From Ruminococcaceae bacterium D5 (GTDB lineage: Bacteria; Bacillota; Clostridia; Oscillospirales; Ruminococcaceae), in NCBI GenBank assembly GCA_900113995.1, contig FORK01000012.1, positions 37,010 through 101,009 on the forward strand: 64,000 nt of DNA, read 5' to 3'. The stretch's first letter is position 1, and the number at the start of each line of letters is the position of its first letter. The translations under genes were made by a program, and so were the position numbers. The notes below the pieces were generated by a model, which was not told where the DNA came from, ran no database searches, and was given only the letters and a program-made list of their open reading frames with translations. Below, in pieces: positions 8,304 through 18,817 of this stretch.

Positions 8304-9536
8304 ATGAGAAGGGCATACCGCATTTCAGTAGCCGTCGTGTCGTTCTTTTTAAGCGGCGTTCTCGGAATTGTCTTTGCCTTGGGGGCATTCCTGCCCGATC
8401 ACTATTATGTCGCACAGGGCCAGCGTCTGATCTTGCCCAATCTTTGGGGCATCCGGGCACAGGGATGGGCCGACCGGATGCCCGACGAGCTTCTCTGTCA
8501 GGCGGGAAACCGCTATTCCACCACCCTTTCCCTTTGGGGCGGACCGGTCATTAAGACGGTCAGCGTTCAGGTGGTTGAACGGGAGATGGTCATCCCGGCG
8601 GGGACGCCCTTCGGGGTCAAAATGTTTACCGAAGGAGTGATGGTGGTCGGCATGAGCGATCTGGATATCAAGGGGAAAGCGGTAAACCCCGCCAAGCAGG
8701 CAGGCATCAGGACCGGTGATATCATCCTGTCGGTGGCAGGAAAGACGGTTTCCACCAACGAAGAGGTGGGGGCGATCGTCACTGCCTCGGGAGGAAAGCC
8801 CCTTGATGTGCGCTTTCGCCGCGGCACGCAGGAAAAAACGGCCCAGCTTGTCCCGGTCTGCTCCCCGGCAGACGGAAGCTATAAGGCGGGAATGTGGGTG
8901 CGCGATTCCTCGGCGGGAATCGGAACCATGACCTATTATGATCCGGAAAGCCAGGTCTTTGCGGGCCTCGGCCATGCGATCTGCGACATTGATACCGGCA
9001 CGCTGATGCCGCTGGCCAGCGGCGAGGCGGTCGAGGTGACGATCACCGGCGTGAATAAGGGAGCAAGCGGGTTCCCCGGCGAACTGCGAGGGATTTTTGG
9101 CTCCGGACAGGTGATCGGTTCGCTGATTCACAACGATGAGACCGGCATCTATGGCCGGTGCAGCTATTCCCCCGCGCAGAACCAGCCGGTGCCGATGGCG
9201 CTGAAAACCGAGGTGAAACCCGGCCCGGCCTCCATTTACACGACAGTGGAGGGAAAGAGTCCCAAGAGCTACCAGATTGAAATCGAGCGGGTTGCAGCTT
9301 CCGACGCAAACCCCACCAAGAATATGGTGATCCGTATCACCGATGCAAATCTGCTCGCGGTAACGGGCGGAATTGTTCAGGGAATGAGCGGCTCTCCCAT
9401 TCTACAGGATGGAAAACTGGTTGGAGCGGTTACCCACGTTTTTGTCAATGATCCGACCCGCGGCTACGCAATCTTTGCCGAAAATATGAAATGTGAAGCA
9501 AACCGACAAAACGGCGCGGAAAAACAGGCGGCGTAG
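8304..9536 (+). CDS. spoIVB: SpoIVB serine peptidase (S55 family)
   Basis: SpoIVB is secreted from the forespore and cleaves SpoIVFA, releasing the SpoIVFB protease that activates pro-SigmaK. The 410-residue protein has an N-terminal membrane anchor (about residues 7-30), a PDZ domain around 105-185 (KQAGIRTGDIILSVAG), and an S55 domain with GLGHAICD (His224) and GMSGSPILQDG (Ser364), the expected catalytic residues. ATG 8304 follows GAGGAGG. Immediately upstream of spo0A, the same order as in Bacillus. A candidate SpoIVFA/FB pair is encoded at 33.8-35.1 kb. Confidence 0.93.
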   Translation: MRRAYRISVAVVSFFLSGVLGIVFALGAFLPDHYYVAQGQRLILPNLWGIRAQGWADRMPDELLCQAGNRYSTTLSLWGGPVIKTVSVQVVEREMVIPAGTPFGVKMFTEGVMVVGMSDLDIKGKAVNPAKQAGIRTGDIILSVAGKTVSTNEEVGAIVTASGGKPLDVRFRRGTQEKTAQLVPVCSPADGSYKAGMWVRDSSAGIGTMTYYDPESQVFAGLGHAICDIDTGTLMPLASGEAVEVTITGVNKGASGFPGELRGIFGSGQVIGSLIHNDETGIYGRCSYSPAQNQPVPMALKTEVKPGPASIYTTVEGKSPKSYQIEIERVAASDANPTKNMVIRITDANLLAVTGGIVQGMSGSPILQDGKLVGAVTHVFVNDPTRGYAIFAENMKCEANRQNGAEKQAA

Positions 9537-9583
9537 AGAATGCTGGCGGAACAAAAATAATTAGAAAAAATTTCCAAAAAGCC

Positions 9584-9612
9584 TTGCGTCTTATGGCAAA
9601 ATATGGTATTCT
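9584..9612 (+). promoter_or_regulatory. Promoter of spo0A
   Basis: TTGCGT (9584-9589), 17-base spacer, TATTCT (9607-9612). No obvious Spo0A box or SigH-type promoter was found in the 117 bases before the start. Confidence 0.5.
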
Positions 9613-9653
9613 ATGGATGGCAAAAGACACAACATCGCAAGGAGGTAACAACA

Positions 9654-10436
9654 ATGGCGGAAATGATGAAGGTGCTGGTAGCAGAGGATAATAAGGAGCT
9701 CTGCGCACAGGCGGCCGCAGCGCTGCGCGGATATGGATATGAGACCATCTCCGCACCGAGGGACGGTGCAAAGGTGGTGGAAATGATCCTCGCACAGAAT
9801 CCGGCTGTCGCCGTCATCGACGTGGTAATGCCCCATCTCGATGCGCTTGGAGTGATGAAAGCAGTCCATGACAGAGCGCCCCAAAACAAGACGCAGTTCA
9901 TGGTGACGATCAATTATGAGAATGGGGTGGTCGAGCGGGAGCTGCTCGCAGCCGGTGCAGTTTACTATTTTCTGCGCCCCTTCGACATCGAGGTGCTGGC
10001 CGAACGGATTGTGCAGTTTTCCGGGCGCAAGCGTGGGGACAATGTGACCCGCATCACCGACGCGCGCAGAGGCCCCGGACTTGAAGTGGTCATCACCGAT
10101 ATCATCCATCAGATCGGCGTACCGGCGCATATCAAGGGTTATCACTACCTGCGGGAAGCGATCATGATGGCGGTCAACGATCCTGATATTATCAATTCTG
10201 TCACCAAGCAGCTCTATCCCGCCGTTGCCAAGCATTTTTCCACCACATCATCCCGGGTTGAACGGGCAATCCGCCACGCCATCGAGGTGGCGTGGGACCG
10301 CGGCGATGTCGATGTGCTGACCTCCTATTTCGGATATACCATCCACAATACCAAAGGCAAACCCACCAACAGCGAGTTTATTGCAATGATCAGTGATAAG
10401 CTGAGGCTCAGAATCAAACAGGAGAGCCATCTGTAA
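9654..10436 (+). CDS. spo0A: Sporulation master regulator Spo0A
   Basis: Response regulator that, when phosphorylated, starts sporulation. Receiver domain: acidic pair in VLVAEDN, phospho-acceptor Asp56 in [10 protein letters not shown], and conserved Lys region lacking an obvious canonical Lys in FYFLRPFD (Arg at the usual KP site). The C-terminal DNA-binding domain is strongly conserved: [20 protein letters not shown] and [18 protein letters not shown], the recognition-helix region. 260 residues, normal. ATG 9654 follows AAGGAGG. The Arg at the Lys position is worth noting. A strong terminator follows. Confidence 0.95.
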   Translation: MAEMMKVLVAEDNKELCAQAAAALRGYGYETISAPRDGAKVVEMILAQNPAVAVIDVVMPHLDALGVMKAVHDRAPQNKTQFMVTINYENGVVERELLAAGAVYYFLRPFDIEVLAERIVQFSGRKRGDNVTRITDARRGPGLEVVITDIIHQIGVPAHIKGYHYLREAIMMAVNDPDIINSVTKQLYPAVAKHFSTTSSRVERAIRHAIEVAWDRGDVDVLTSYFGYTIHNTKGKPTNSEFIAMISDKLRLRIKQESHL

Positions 10437-10461
10437 GCAGATACTTGGGGACCAAACAAGC

Positions 10462-10503
10462 AAAACCGCCGCTCATCCGGCCGGATGGGCGGCGGTTTTT
10501 TGT
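10462..10503 (+). terminator. Terminator of spo0A
   Basis: Stem AAACCGCCGC / GCGGCGGTTT with further pairing inside, followed by a run of T ending at 10501. Confidence 0.85.
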
Positions 10504-10504
10504 A

Positions 10505-11243
10505 GCTTTAGCGTTAAATAACCACCGGCTATGCCGGTGAGGATTAAAATCTTTAGATACAAGAAAACCTCCTTTTGTTAAAGTCAATGCAGGTTTGCCG
10601 ACCGCATAAGAAAACAAAAGGAGGTTTTGCCGTGAACGACATACAAAGTTTATCACATTCCAGGTGGAGATGCCAGTGCCATATAGTTTTTGCACCAAAA
10701 TACTGGCGAAAAGAGAGAGATACGGTAAGATAAAAGCAGACATAGGAGTAATACTTGGAGAGTTATGCAAGCAAAAGAATGTTGAGCTGATTGAAGCCGA
10801 AGCATGCCCAGGCCACATCCACATGCTGGTAAGTATTCCGCCGAGTTTGAGCGTAGCACAATTCATGGGTTTTCTCAAAGGTAAAAGCTCTCTGATGATA
10901 TTCGATAGACATGCCAATCTGAAATATAAATACGGGAGCAGACACTTTTGGTGCAGAGGTTATTATGTCGACACAGTGGGACGTAATAAAACTGCAATAG
11001 CGGAGTATATCAAAAATCAACTGCAAGAGGATATAATGGCAGACCAAATATCCATCAAAGAGTACATAGACCCGTTTACGGGTAGCAGGAATACAAAGGC
11101 ATAAAAACAGGCCGCTTTAGCGGCTGCCTGTAAACATTATGCGATTGGCGAATCTATCCAGTGCCTCTTGAGGTGCTTGCCGGCAGTCGGCTCTGATCAG
11201 GGCTGTATAAACCGCCGGCTTAGCCAGCGGTATGACTGACTCC
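10505..11243 (+). mobile_element. IS200-type insertion sequence (IS200/IS605 family)
   Basis: A single Y1-transposase gene is flanked by subterminal hairpins and has no terminal inverted repeats, as expected for this family. Left hairpin: CACCGGC/GCCGGTG at 10523-10539; right hairpin: CCGC.GGC/GCC.GCGG at 11212-11230. A second palindrome at 10567-10627 (AAACCTCCTTTTG and CAAAAGGAGGTTT) can sequester the transposase ribosome site, a translational brake known for IS200. The exact ends are estimates. The element lies just after the spo0A terminator; its right end resembles the relic at 4.77-4.85 kb. Confidence 0.8.
10632..11104 (+). pseudogene. tnpA: IS200-type Y1 transposase, frameshifted
   Basis: Transposase of the HUH superfamily that moves single-stranded IS DNA. 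Translation from GTG 10632 (after AAGGAGG) gives the expected N-terminus with SRWRCQCHIVFAPKY, then stops at TAA 10731-10733. The remainder of the protein continues in a second frame (RYGKIKADIGVI onward) to 11104. The break lies in a GAGAGAGA run near 10712-10720: two extra bases, probably slippage. The catalytic parts are intact in the second frame: HUH motif PGHIHM and Tyr in GYYVDTVG. As written it should be inactive, unless frameshifting at the GA run restores it. Confidence 0.85.
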
Positions 11244-11357
11244 AATGCAGACCGGGATCAAGGCGGTGACGGGGGAGCGCGGGGCCGAATATATCGGAGA
11301 GCGCGGCGTCGAAAAGATGCCTCGAAAGATCTCGAAACAGACGCGGACCCAGCCTGC

Positions 11358-11402
11358 AAAAGGCGCCGCTGCTTCCGCCTTTGCCGGAAGCGGCGGCGCC
11401 TG
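11358..11402 (-). terminator. Terminator of the secA transcript
   Basis: Reading leftward, a 16-bp-class GC stem (GGCGCCGC.GCTTCCG with its complement) is followed by TTTTGC, starting directly after the secA stop. Confidence 0.8.
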
Positions 11403-11409
11403 TGGGAAA

Positions 11410-14133
<2,724 letters not shown>

Positions 14134-14204
14134 GGGAACACCTCATTTTTGTTGCAGAGCAACCTTATTCTGATGCGGCGGAAACGCCGCAGGATCGGCG
14201 GGAT

Positions 14205-14312
14205 CAGTCACGAGAAGGGGGATTCCCCACGTCGCGCAGAACGGCACGGTTATTTGCTGCCTGGTCATTAGCATCAATCGCGTGAAGGGAGGTTCTCCAC
14301 ATCGCGCACCGC
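14205..14312 (-). repeat. Duplicated 3' end of the gene upstream of secA
   Basis: The last ~36 bases of the gene at 14274, including its TGA, recur imperfectly 69-70 bases downstream at 14205-14242. The two read CGCGATGTGGAGAACCTCCC and CGCGACGTGGGGAATCCCCC on the minus strand, both leading to SRD and a stop. The copy is outside the gene, in the leader of secA. Confidence 0.7.
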
Positions 14313-14972
14313 GCTGATGTAGTAGCCCTCGCTCCATTTGGTGAGATCGTAATACATATATTTTTCCGGGATGACCGCTGAACCCTGGTCGGACTGGACA
14401 TCGGTGCTCCAGATATTGCCGGGCGCGATGTAACCGACCGTCAGGGTGATATTGTCCCCCTGCTTTTCGAGGCCCACCACCTCTGCCGAATAGGCAAGCT
14501 TTGCGACGAGCGGCACACGGTAGGACTGAATTTCGGGGTCGAACAGATAGCTTGCATCGGTGTCGTCAAAGCTGCGGTGCACAATCTGAACCGTCGGCCC
14601 GAAAAGCTTAACCGCTGCGACATCGACGTCGGAAGCCGGGACCAACAGCATGCCGGTATCATCATAGGTATAGCTTTCCCGGTTTTCGCCGGTCAGAGCC
14701 GCCCACAGCGCCGCCTGCTGCACAACATTCTGCTCAATGTTTTCCACCCGTGAGAAGGGGACGGGGTCCATCATGACGACGGGACCGATGAAACGGGCAT
14801 AACGTTCATATTTCGCGGTTGGGTCGAGTATTTTTCGCACCGAACCCACCGAAAAAAGCACCACTGCGACCAGTCCGACGGCCGCCAAAAACAGAAAGGC
14901 TGCACCGAGCGGCGCGGAAAGTCTCCGCCGCCGCGCCGCCGCGCTGCCGCGGGTTCGCCTGGAGTGATTCAT
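14274..14972 (-). CDS. Unknown membrane-anchored protein between proA and secA
   Basis: 232 residues. A basic N-terminus (NHSRRTRG, then RRRRL) is followed by one membrane helix at about residues 21-43; the rest is predicted extracytoplasmic with beta-rich character and no cysteine. I recognise no family. Start chosen at ATG 14972, preceded by AAAGGAG; the frame is open 11 codons further upstream but without a ribosome site. Same direction as proA (upstream, gap 79 bases) and secA (downstream, gap 140 bases), so probably cotranscribed. Its last codons are duplicated downstream. Confidence 0.75.
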   Translation of the reverse strand: MNHSRRTRGSAAARRRRLSAPLGAAFLFLAAVGLVAVVLFSVGSVRKILDPTAKYERYARFIGPVVMMDPVPFSRVENIEQNVVQQAALWAALTGENRESYTYDDTGMLLVPASDVDVAAVKLFGPTVQIVHRSFDDTDASYLFDPEIQSYRVPLVAKLAYSAEVVGLEKQGDNITLTVGYIAPGNIWSTDVQSDQGSAVIPEKYMYYDLTKWSEGYYISAVRDVENLPSRD

Positions 14973-15051
14973 GCGTTCTCCTTTCGGGACCCGCCCGGCT
15001 GCCAAAAGGGCGCGTCCTGTAAAATCTGAAACATCGGGGCGATTCCCCCGC

Positions 15052-16299
15052 TCAGGAGCGGATCTGGCCGTCCCCTGTTACGATATATTTGATTGAGGTC
15101 AGATCGGAGAGTCCCATCGGGCCTCTTGCATGGAGCTTTTGCGTGGAAATGCCGATCTCCGCGCCGAGGCCGAACTCGCCGCCGTCGGTAAAGCGGGTGG
15201 ACGCGTTGACATAAACGGCCGCCGAATCCACCTCGGCGGTAAAACGCCGGCTCGCGGCAAGGTCGTTGGTGACGATGCCGTCCGAGTGGCCGGTTGAGTA
15301 GGCGGCGATGTGCGCGATGGCTTCATCGAGCGAATCCACAATTTTAACCGCGAGGATAAAGTCGTTGTATTCGGTGGCCCAGTCCTCCTCGGAGGCACGC
15401 TTGATCGAGCGCAGGATCTGGCAGGTCCGTTCGCAGCCGCGCAGCTCCACGTTGTGCAGGTCAAGACGCGCTTTCATCATCGGCAGAAATTCGGTGGCGA
15501 CATCCCGGTGCACCAGCACCGTCTCGAGGGCGTTGCAGACCGAGGGACGTTGTGTTTTGCCGTTGTCCACGATTTCGACCGCCATTCCGAGGTCGGCGGC
15601 CCGGTCAACATACATGTGGCAGTTGCCCGCGCCGGTTTCGATGACCGGAACGGTTGCGTTTTCCACCACCGAGCGGATCAGCCGGGCGCTGCCGCGCGGG
15701 ATCAGCACGTCGATATAGCCGTTGAGCTTCATCAGCCGTTCGGCCGTCTCATGGGAGGTATCCTCCACCAGTCCAATGGAGTCGGCAGGCAGGCCGGATT
15801 TTTCGACCCCCTCGCGCATCAGCCTGGCAAGCGCGCGGTTGGTGGCAAACGCCTCCTTGCCTCCGCGCAGGATGCAGGCGTTGCCGCTCTTCAGGCAGAG
15901 AACGGCGGCATCAACGGTGACGTTGGGGCGCGCTTCGAAGATCATGGCGACCACTCCGATTGGCACCCGGGTCTTGAGAATTTGCAGCCCGTTCGGGCGG
16001 GTGGTGCCCATGTCGATCACACCGATTGGGTCCGCAAGGCGGGAAACCTCCTCGGCTGCGTCCGCGATGCCGCGGATGCGGTCGGCGTTCAGGGTCAGCC
16101 GGTCGATCATGACGCTGCGGATGCCGGCGGCTCTGGCGGTGGCAAGATCAAGGCGGTTGGCCTCGAGAATTTCGGGCATATTTTCGCGCAGGGATGCCGC
16201 GATGGTGCAGAGAGCCGCATTGCGGGTATTGGTGTCGCTGGTGCGCAGCTTCATCGAAGCCTGCCGCGCGGCTTTCCCAAGGCTTACGAGATCATACAT
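15052..16299 (-). CDS. proA: Glutamate-5-semialdehyde dehydrogenase (gamma-glutamyl phosphate reductase)
   Basis: Second step of proline synthesis: reduces gamma-glutamyl phosphate with NADPH. 415 residues, normal length. Family landmarks: VPIGVVAMIFEARPNVTVDAA, LKSGNACILRGGKEAF, the SVCNALETVLVH segment with the catalytic cysteine, and FTDGGEFGLGAEIGISTQKLHARGP near the end. ATG 16299 lies inside the end of proB (8-base overlap), so translation is coupled. The proB-proA order matches the pathway order. Confidence 0.96.
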   Translation of the reverse strand: MYDLVSLGKAARQASMKLRTSDTNTRNAALCTIAASLRENMPEILEANRLDLATARAAGIRSVMIDRLTLNADRIRGIADAAEEVSRLADPIGVIDMGTTRPNGLQILKTRVPIGVVAMIFEARPNVTVDAAVLCLKSGNACILRGGKEAFATNRALARLMREGVEKSGLPADSIGLVEDTSHETAERLMKLNGYIDVLIPRGSARLIRSVVENATVPVIETGAGNCHMYVDRAADLGMAVEIVDNGKTQRPSVCNALETVLVHRDVATEFLPMMKARLDLHNVELRGCERTCQILRSIKRASEEDWATEYNDFILAVKIVDSLDEAIAHIAAYSTGHSDGIVTNDLAASRRFTAEVDSAAVYVNASTRFTDGGEFGLGAEIGISTQKLHARGPMGLSDLTSIKYIVTGDGQIRS

Positions 16300-17086
16300 C
16301 CTGTTTCCTCCCTACAAAGTATGTACCGATGTCCTCACCGTCAAACAGACGGTAGAGAAGGGTGGGATCGGAGCCGTTGATGATTGCCATATCCACCCCC
16401 GCGGAGCAGGCGGTCTGGGCGGCATGCAGCTTGGTGGCCATCCCACCCTTGCCGAAGATGCTGCTGGAACCGCCGCCGAGACTCATCACCGCATTGACGT
16501 CCTCGACGACGGGGATCAGCGAGGCGGTTGGGTCTTCTTTGGGGTTGGCGGTGTAAAGTCCGTCGATATCCGAGAGGAGCACCAGCGCGTCGGCGCCGAT
16601 CAGGGTGGCGACGACCGCCGAGAGGGTATCGTTGTCGCCGATTTCGATTTCCTCGGTGGAGACGGTATCGTTCTCATTGACGATGGGAACAACGCCGAAC
16701 TCCAGCAGGCGCTGGAAGGTGTTTGCCGCATTGCCGCGGCGCTTGCCGGGGACGATGTCCTCGCGGGTCAGCAGAATCTGCGCGACCGAATGGTTGTATT
16801 CCCCAAACAGCTTGTCGTAGGTATACATCAGTTCGCACTGGCCGACGGCGGCGCAGGCCTGCTTGGTGGGCATATCCTGCGGCCGGGCAGAAAGGCCGAG
16901 TTCGCCCATGCCGACGCCGATTGCGCCGGAGGAAACCAGGACGATTTCCTTGCCGCTGTTTTTCAGGTCGGCCAGCGTCTTGACCAGACGCTCAAGACGG
17001 CGGTAGTTGAGAAGCCCGCTGCCATGGGTCAGGGTGGTGGTTCCAACCTTGACAACCACCCGCCGGGCGGATGCAAAACGATTCAT
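16292..17086 (-). CDS. proB: Glutamate 5-kinase, short form without PUA domain
   Basis: First step of proline synthesis: phosphorylates glutamate using ATP. 264 residues, so it is the single-domain form; the C-terminal PUA domain of E. coli ProB is absent. Amino-acid kinase landmarks: VVKVGTTTLTHGSG at the start, VLVSSGAIGVGMGELG, VPIVNENDTVSTEEI, ALVLLSDIDGLYT and GKGGMATKLHAAQTA. ATG 17086 follows AAAGGA. Short forms are usually still feedback-inhibited by proline, but that cannot be seen here. Confidence 0.95.
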   Translation of the reverse strand: MNRFASARRVVVKVGTTTLTHGSGLLNYRRLERLVKTLADLKNSGKEIVLVSSGAIGVGMGELGLSARPQDMPTKQACAAVGQCELMYTYDKLFGEYNHSVAQILLTREDIVPGKRRGNAANTFQRLLEFGVVPIVNENDTVSTEEIEIGDNDTLSAVVATLIGADALVLLSDIDGLYTANPKEDPTASLIPVVEDVNAVMSLGGGSSSIFGKGGMATKLHAAQTACSAGVDMAIINGSDPTLLYRLFDGEDIGTYFVGRKQDV

Positions 17087-17125
17087 AAGAACAATCCTTT
17101 CCCTGTGAGTTTTGTATGCGGCGGA

Positions 17126-18388
17126 TTACTGCGGCGGCAGATAGCGGACGGTAAGCTGTACCACCCGCTGTTCCTCCATTTTATCGACCCGCACCGAGAT
17201 GCCGTTATATTCAAAGGTGTCCCCCTCGTCGGGAACCCGGCCGAGCCGCTCAAAAGCCCAGCCGCCGATCGAGGAGTACTCGCTTTCAAAGCCCCGCTCG
17301 TCAAAGCCGATCCGCTCGAGGGCATCCTCCACCGGATAATCCCCGGAAATCTGGTAGACGCCGGGCTCGAGTTCGACGAAGTCCTGTTCCTCTTCCTCAT
17401 CCTCGTCCCAGATCTCCCCGACCAGCTCCTCGAGAAGGTCCTCCATGCTGACGATGCCCATGGTTCCGCCGTAATCGTCGGTCACGACGGCGATGTGAAC
17501 CCGCTCCTGCTTGAAATCATTGAGGAGCGCCGCGATCCTCTGGGTCTTATGGACAAAGACCGGCTTCGAGAGCAGAGGGCGCAGATCGACAGGCAATCCG
17601 GTGTTCAGCGCCGCTTCAAGGTAATCGCGGGTTTGAAGAATTCCGATGATGTTGTCAAGATTCTTCTCAAAAACGGGCATCCGCGAAAAGCGTTCGCCCA
17701 GAATCAGCTCCTTGATTTTTTGGGGCGGATCGTCGATGTTCACCGCCACAAGGTCTACGCGGGGGGTGAGCACCTCCTGCACCGTCGTGCCGTCGAAGGT
17801 CAGCGCCGACTGCATCAGCTCCGAGCGCTGTTCATCGAGCACCCCTTCCTCCTCGCTGGTCTCGATGATGCTGCGCAGCTCCTGCTCGGTGACGAGCGGC
17901 TGGGCGTTTTTGCGCGATCCGCAGAGGACGGAAATTCCCTCCTGAAGCTTGGTGAAGAGCCAGGCGATGGGAGACAGCAGCACGACAAAGAGGGAGAGCG
18001 GCCGGGAGGTGAAGAGGGCCACCTGCTCGGAATTTTCCTTGGCGATGCTTTTGGGCAGCACCTCGCCGAATACAAGAATCACAATGGTCATGATAAAGGT
18101 GGCGACGGCGACGCCGCTTGCACCGAGCATTTGGGTGACCATCGCGGTGGCGGCGGAGGTCGCACCGATATTGACGACGTTGTTTCCGATCAGGATGACA
18201 GGCAGGGTGCGGTCAAAGCGGTCGGCCAGCCGGGCGGCGAGGGCCGCACGCTTATCCCCATCCTCGGCCATGGTGCGCAGCCTCATCCGGTTGACGGCGG
18301 AAAGGGCCATTTCCGAAGCGGAAAAGAAAGCCGAGATCAGAATCAGAACGGCCAGAAAAAACAGCGTCCATCGACTGTCTGTGTCCAA
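17126..18388 (-). CDS. CNNM/CBS/CorC-HlyC family membrane protein (hemolysin-like)
   Basis: 420 residues. N-terminal CNNM membrane domain with ISAFFSASEMALSAVNRMRLR and IGNNVVNI, a CBS pair at about residues 200-320 (LTPRVDLVAVNIDD; DDYGGTMGIVSMEDLLEELVGEIWDE), and a C-terminal CorC_HlyC domain (GWAFERLGRVPDEGDTF). Relatives export or protect against Mg2+/Co2+; the 'hemolysin' name is historical. Start is TTG at 18388: an in-frame stop lies three codons upstream, GGAG precedes it, and the first ATG would remove the start of the membrane domain. Probably first gene of the run to proB. Confidence 0.9.
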   Translation of the reverse strand: MDTDSRWTLFFLAVLILISAFFSASEMALSAVNRMRLRTMAEDGDKRAALAARLADRFDRTLPVILIGNNVVNIGATSAATAMVTQMLGASGVAVATFIMTIVILVFGEVLPKSIAKENSEQVALFTSRPLSLFVVLLSPIAWLFTKLQEGISVLCGSRKNAQPLVTEQELRSIIETSEEEGVLDEQRSELMQSALTFDGTTVQEVLTPRVDLVAVNIDDPPQKIKELILGERFSRMPVFEKNLDNIIGILQTRDYLEAALNTGLPVDLRPLLSKPVFVHKTQRIAALLNDFKQERVHIAVVTDDYGGTMGIVSMEDLLEELVGEIWDEDEEEEQDFVELEPGVYQISGDYPVEDALERIGFDERGFESEYSSIGGWAFERLGRVPDEGDTFEYNGISVRVDKMEEQRVVQLTVRYLPPQ

Positions 18389-18600
18389 AAAAGTTCAACT
18401 CCATTTTCACTGTGTTTTTTGTTTGATCAATGATTCATTGTACCACAGTTGAGGCGCTATCTCAATAATATTTTGTGAAGATTCCGCGTGGAAAGCGGGA
18501 TTTTGACCGCCGGCCGGGTGCGGCGCCGGGAAGAAAAAACAAAAAGGATGTGGAATTTGAAGGCACCGATATTTTTTCTGTCGCAATTTGCGGGAACCTG
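18389..18600. other. Intergenic space before the uraA leader
   Basis: Divergent space between the hemolysin-like gene and uraA. It contains an AT-rich stretch (18420-18480) likely to hold the leftward promoter, then GC-rich sequence; no gene seen. Confidence 0.4.
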
Positions 18601-18629
18601 TTGCAAAGAGGCGGCCGTCATGGTATGAT
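18601..18629 (+). promoter_or_regulatory. Promoter of the uraA leader
   Basis: TTGCAA (18601-18606), 17-base spacer, TATGAT (18624-18629). Confidence 0.65.
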
Positions 18630-18662
18630 AAACGACGATCAAATGAAAGGGGGAGAACTGCA

Positions 18663-18737
18663 ATGGAAAGGCTCGTACACCGATTTGCCGTTGAGGGCGT
18701 TCCATTTGTTCTTCCCACGCCGGCTTCCCCGCTTTGA
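18663..18737 (+). CDS. Candidate 24-residue leader peptide of uraA
   Basis: ATG 18663 is preceded by AAAGGGGGAGAA and opens a 24-codon frame ending in TGA at 18735-18737. The stop lies in the loop of the following terminator, so a ribosome that reaches the stop would disrupt the 5' arm. This geometry is that of coupled transcription-translation attenuation, as in E. coli pyrBI. The peptide has no run of one regulatory amino acid; UTP-dependent polymerase pausing would be the sensor by analogy. Inference, not shown. Confidence 0.5.
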   Translation: MERLVHRFAVEGVPFVLPTPASPL

Positions 18738-18758
18738 AAGGCGGGAGAGCCTTTTTTT
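18722..18758 (+). terminator. Attenuator terminator ahead of uraA
   Basis: GGCTTCCCCGC pairs imperfectly with GCGGGAGAGCC across a short loop and is followed by eight T. It lies before, not after, a gene: uraA begins 59 bases later. No PyrR-binding consensus (AGTCC.GAGAGGCT type) is evident. Confidence 0.7.
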
Positions 18759-18817
18759 TGCCGCAATGGGGCGTCTGCTCCAGCAAAAGAGTTTGAAGAG
18801 AAGAGAGGTATTTGTTC

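Noticed and set aside
15722..18433. A 903-codon forward frame opposite proA, proB and the hemolysin-like gene
   Set aside because: GC-rich genes often leave the opposite strand open; the leftward genes have clear family motifs and ribosome sites.
18722..18758. PyrR-binding hairpin before uraA
   Set aside because: The loop does not carry the PyrR consensus; a leader peptide with terminator explains the layout better.
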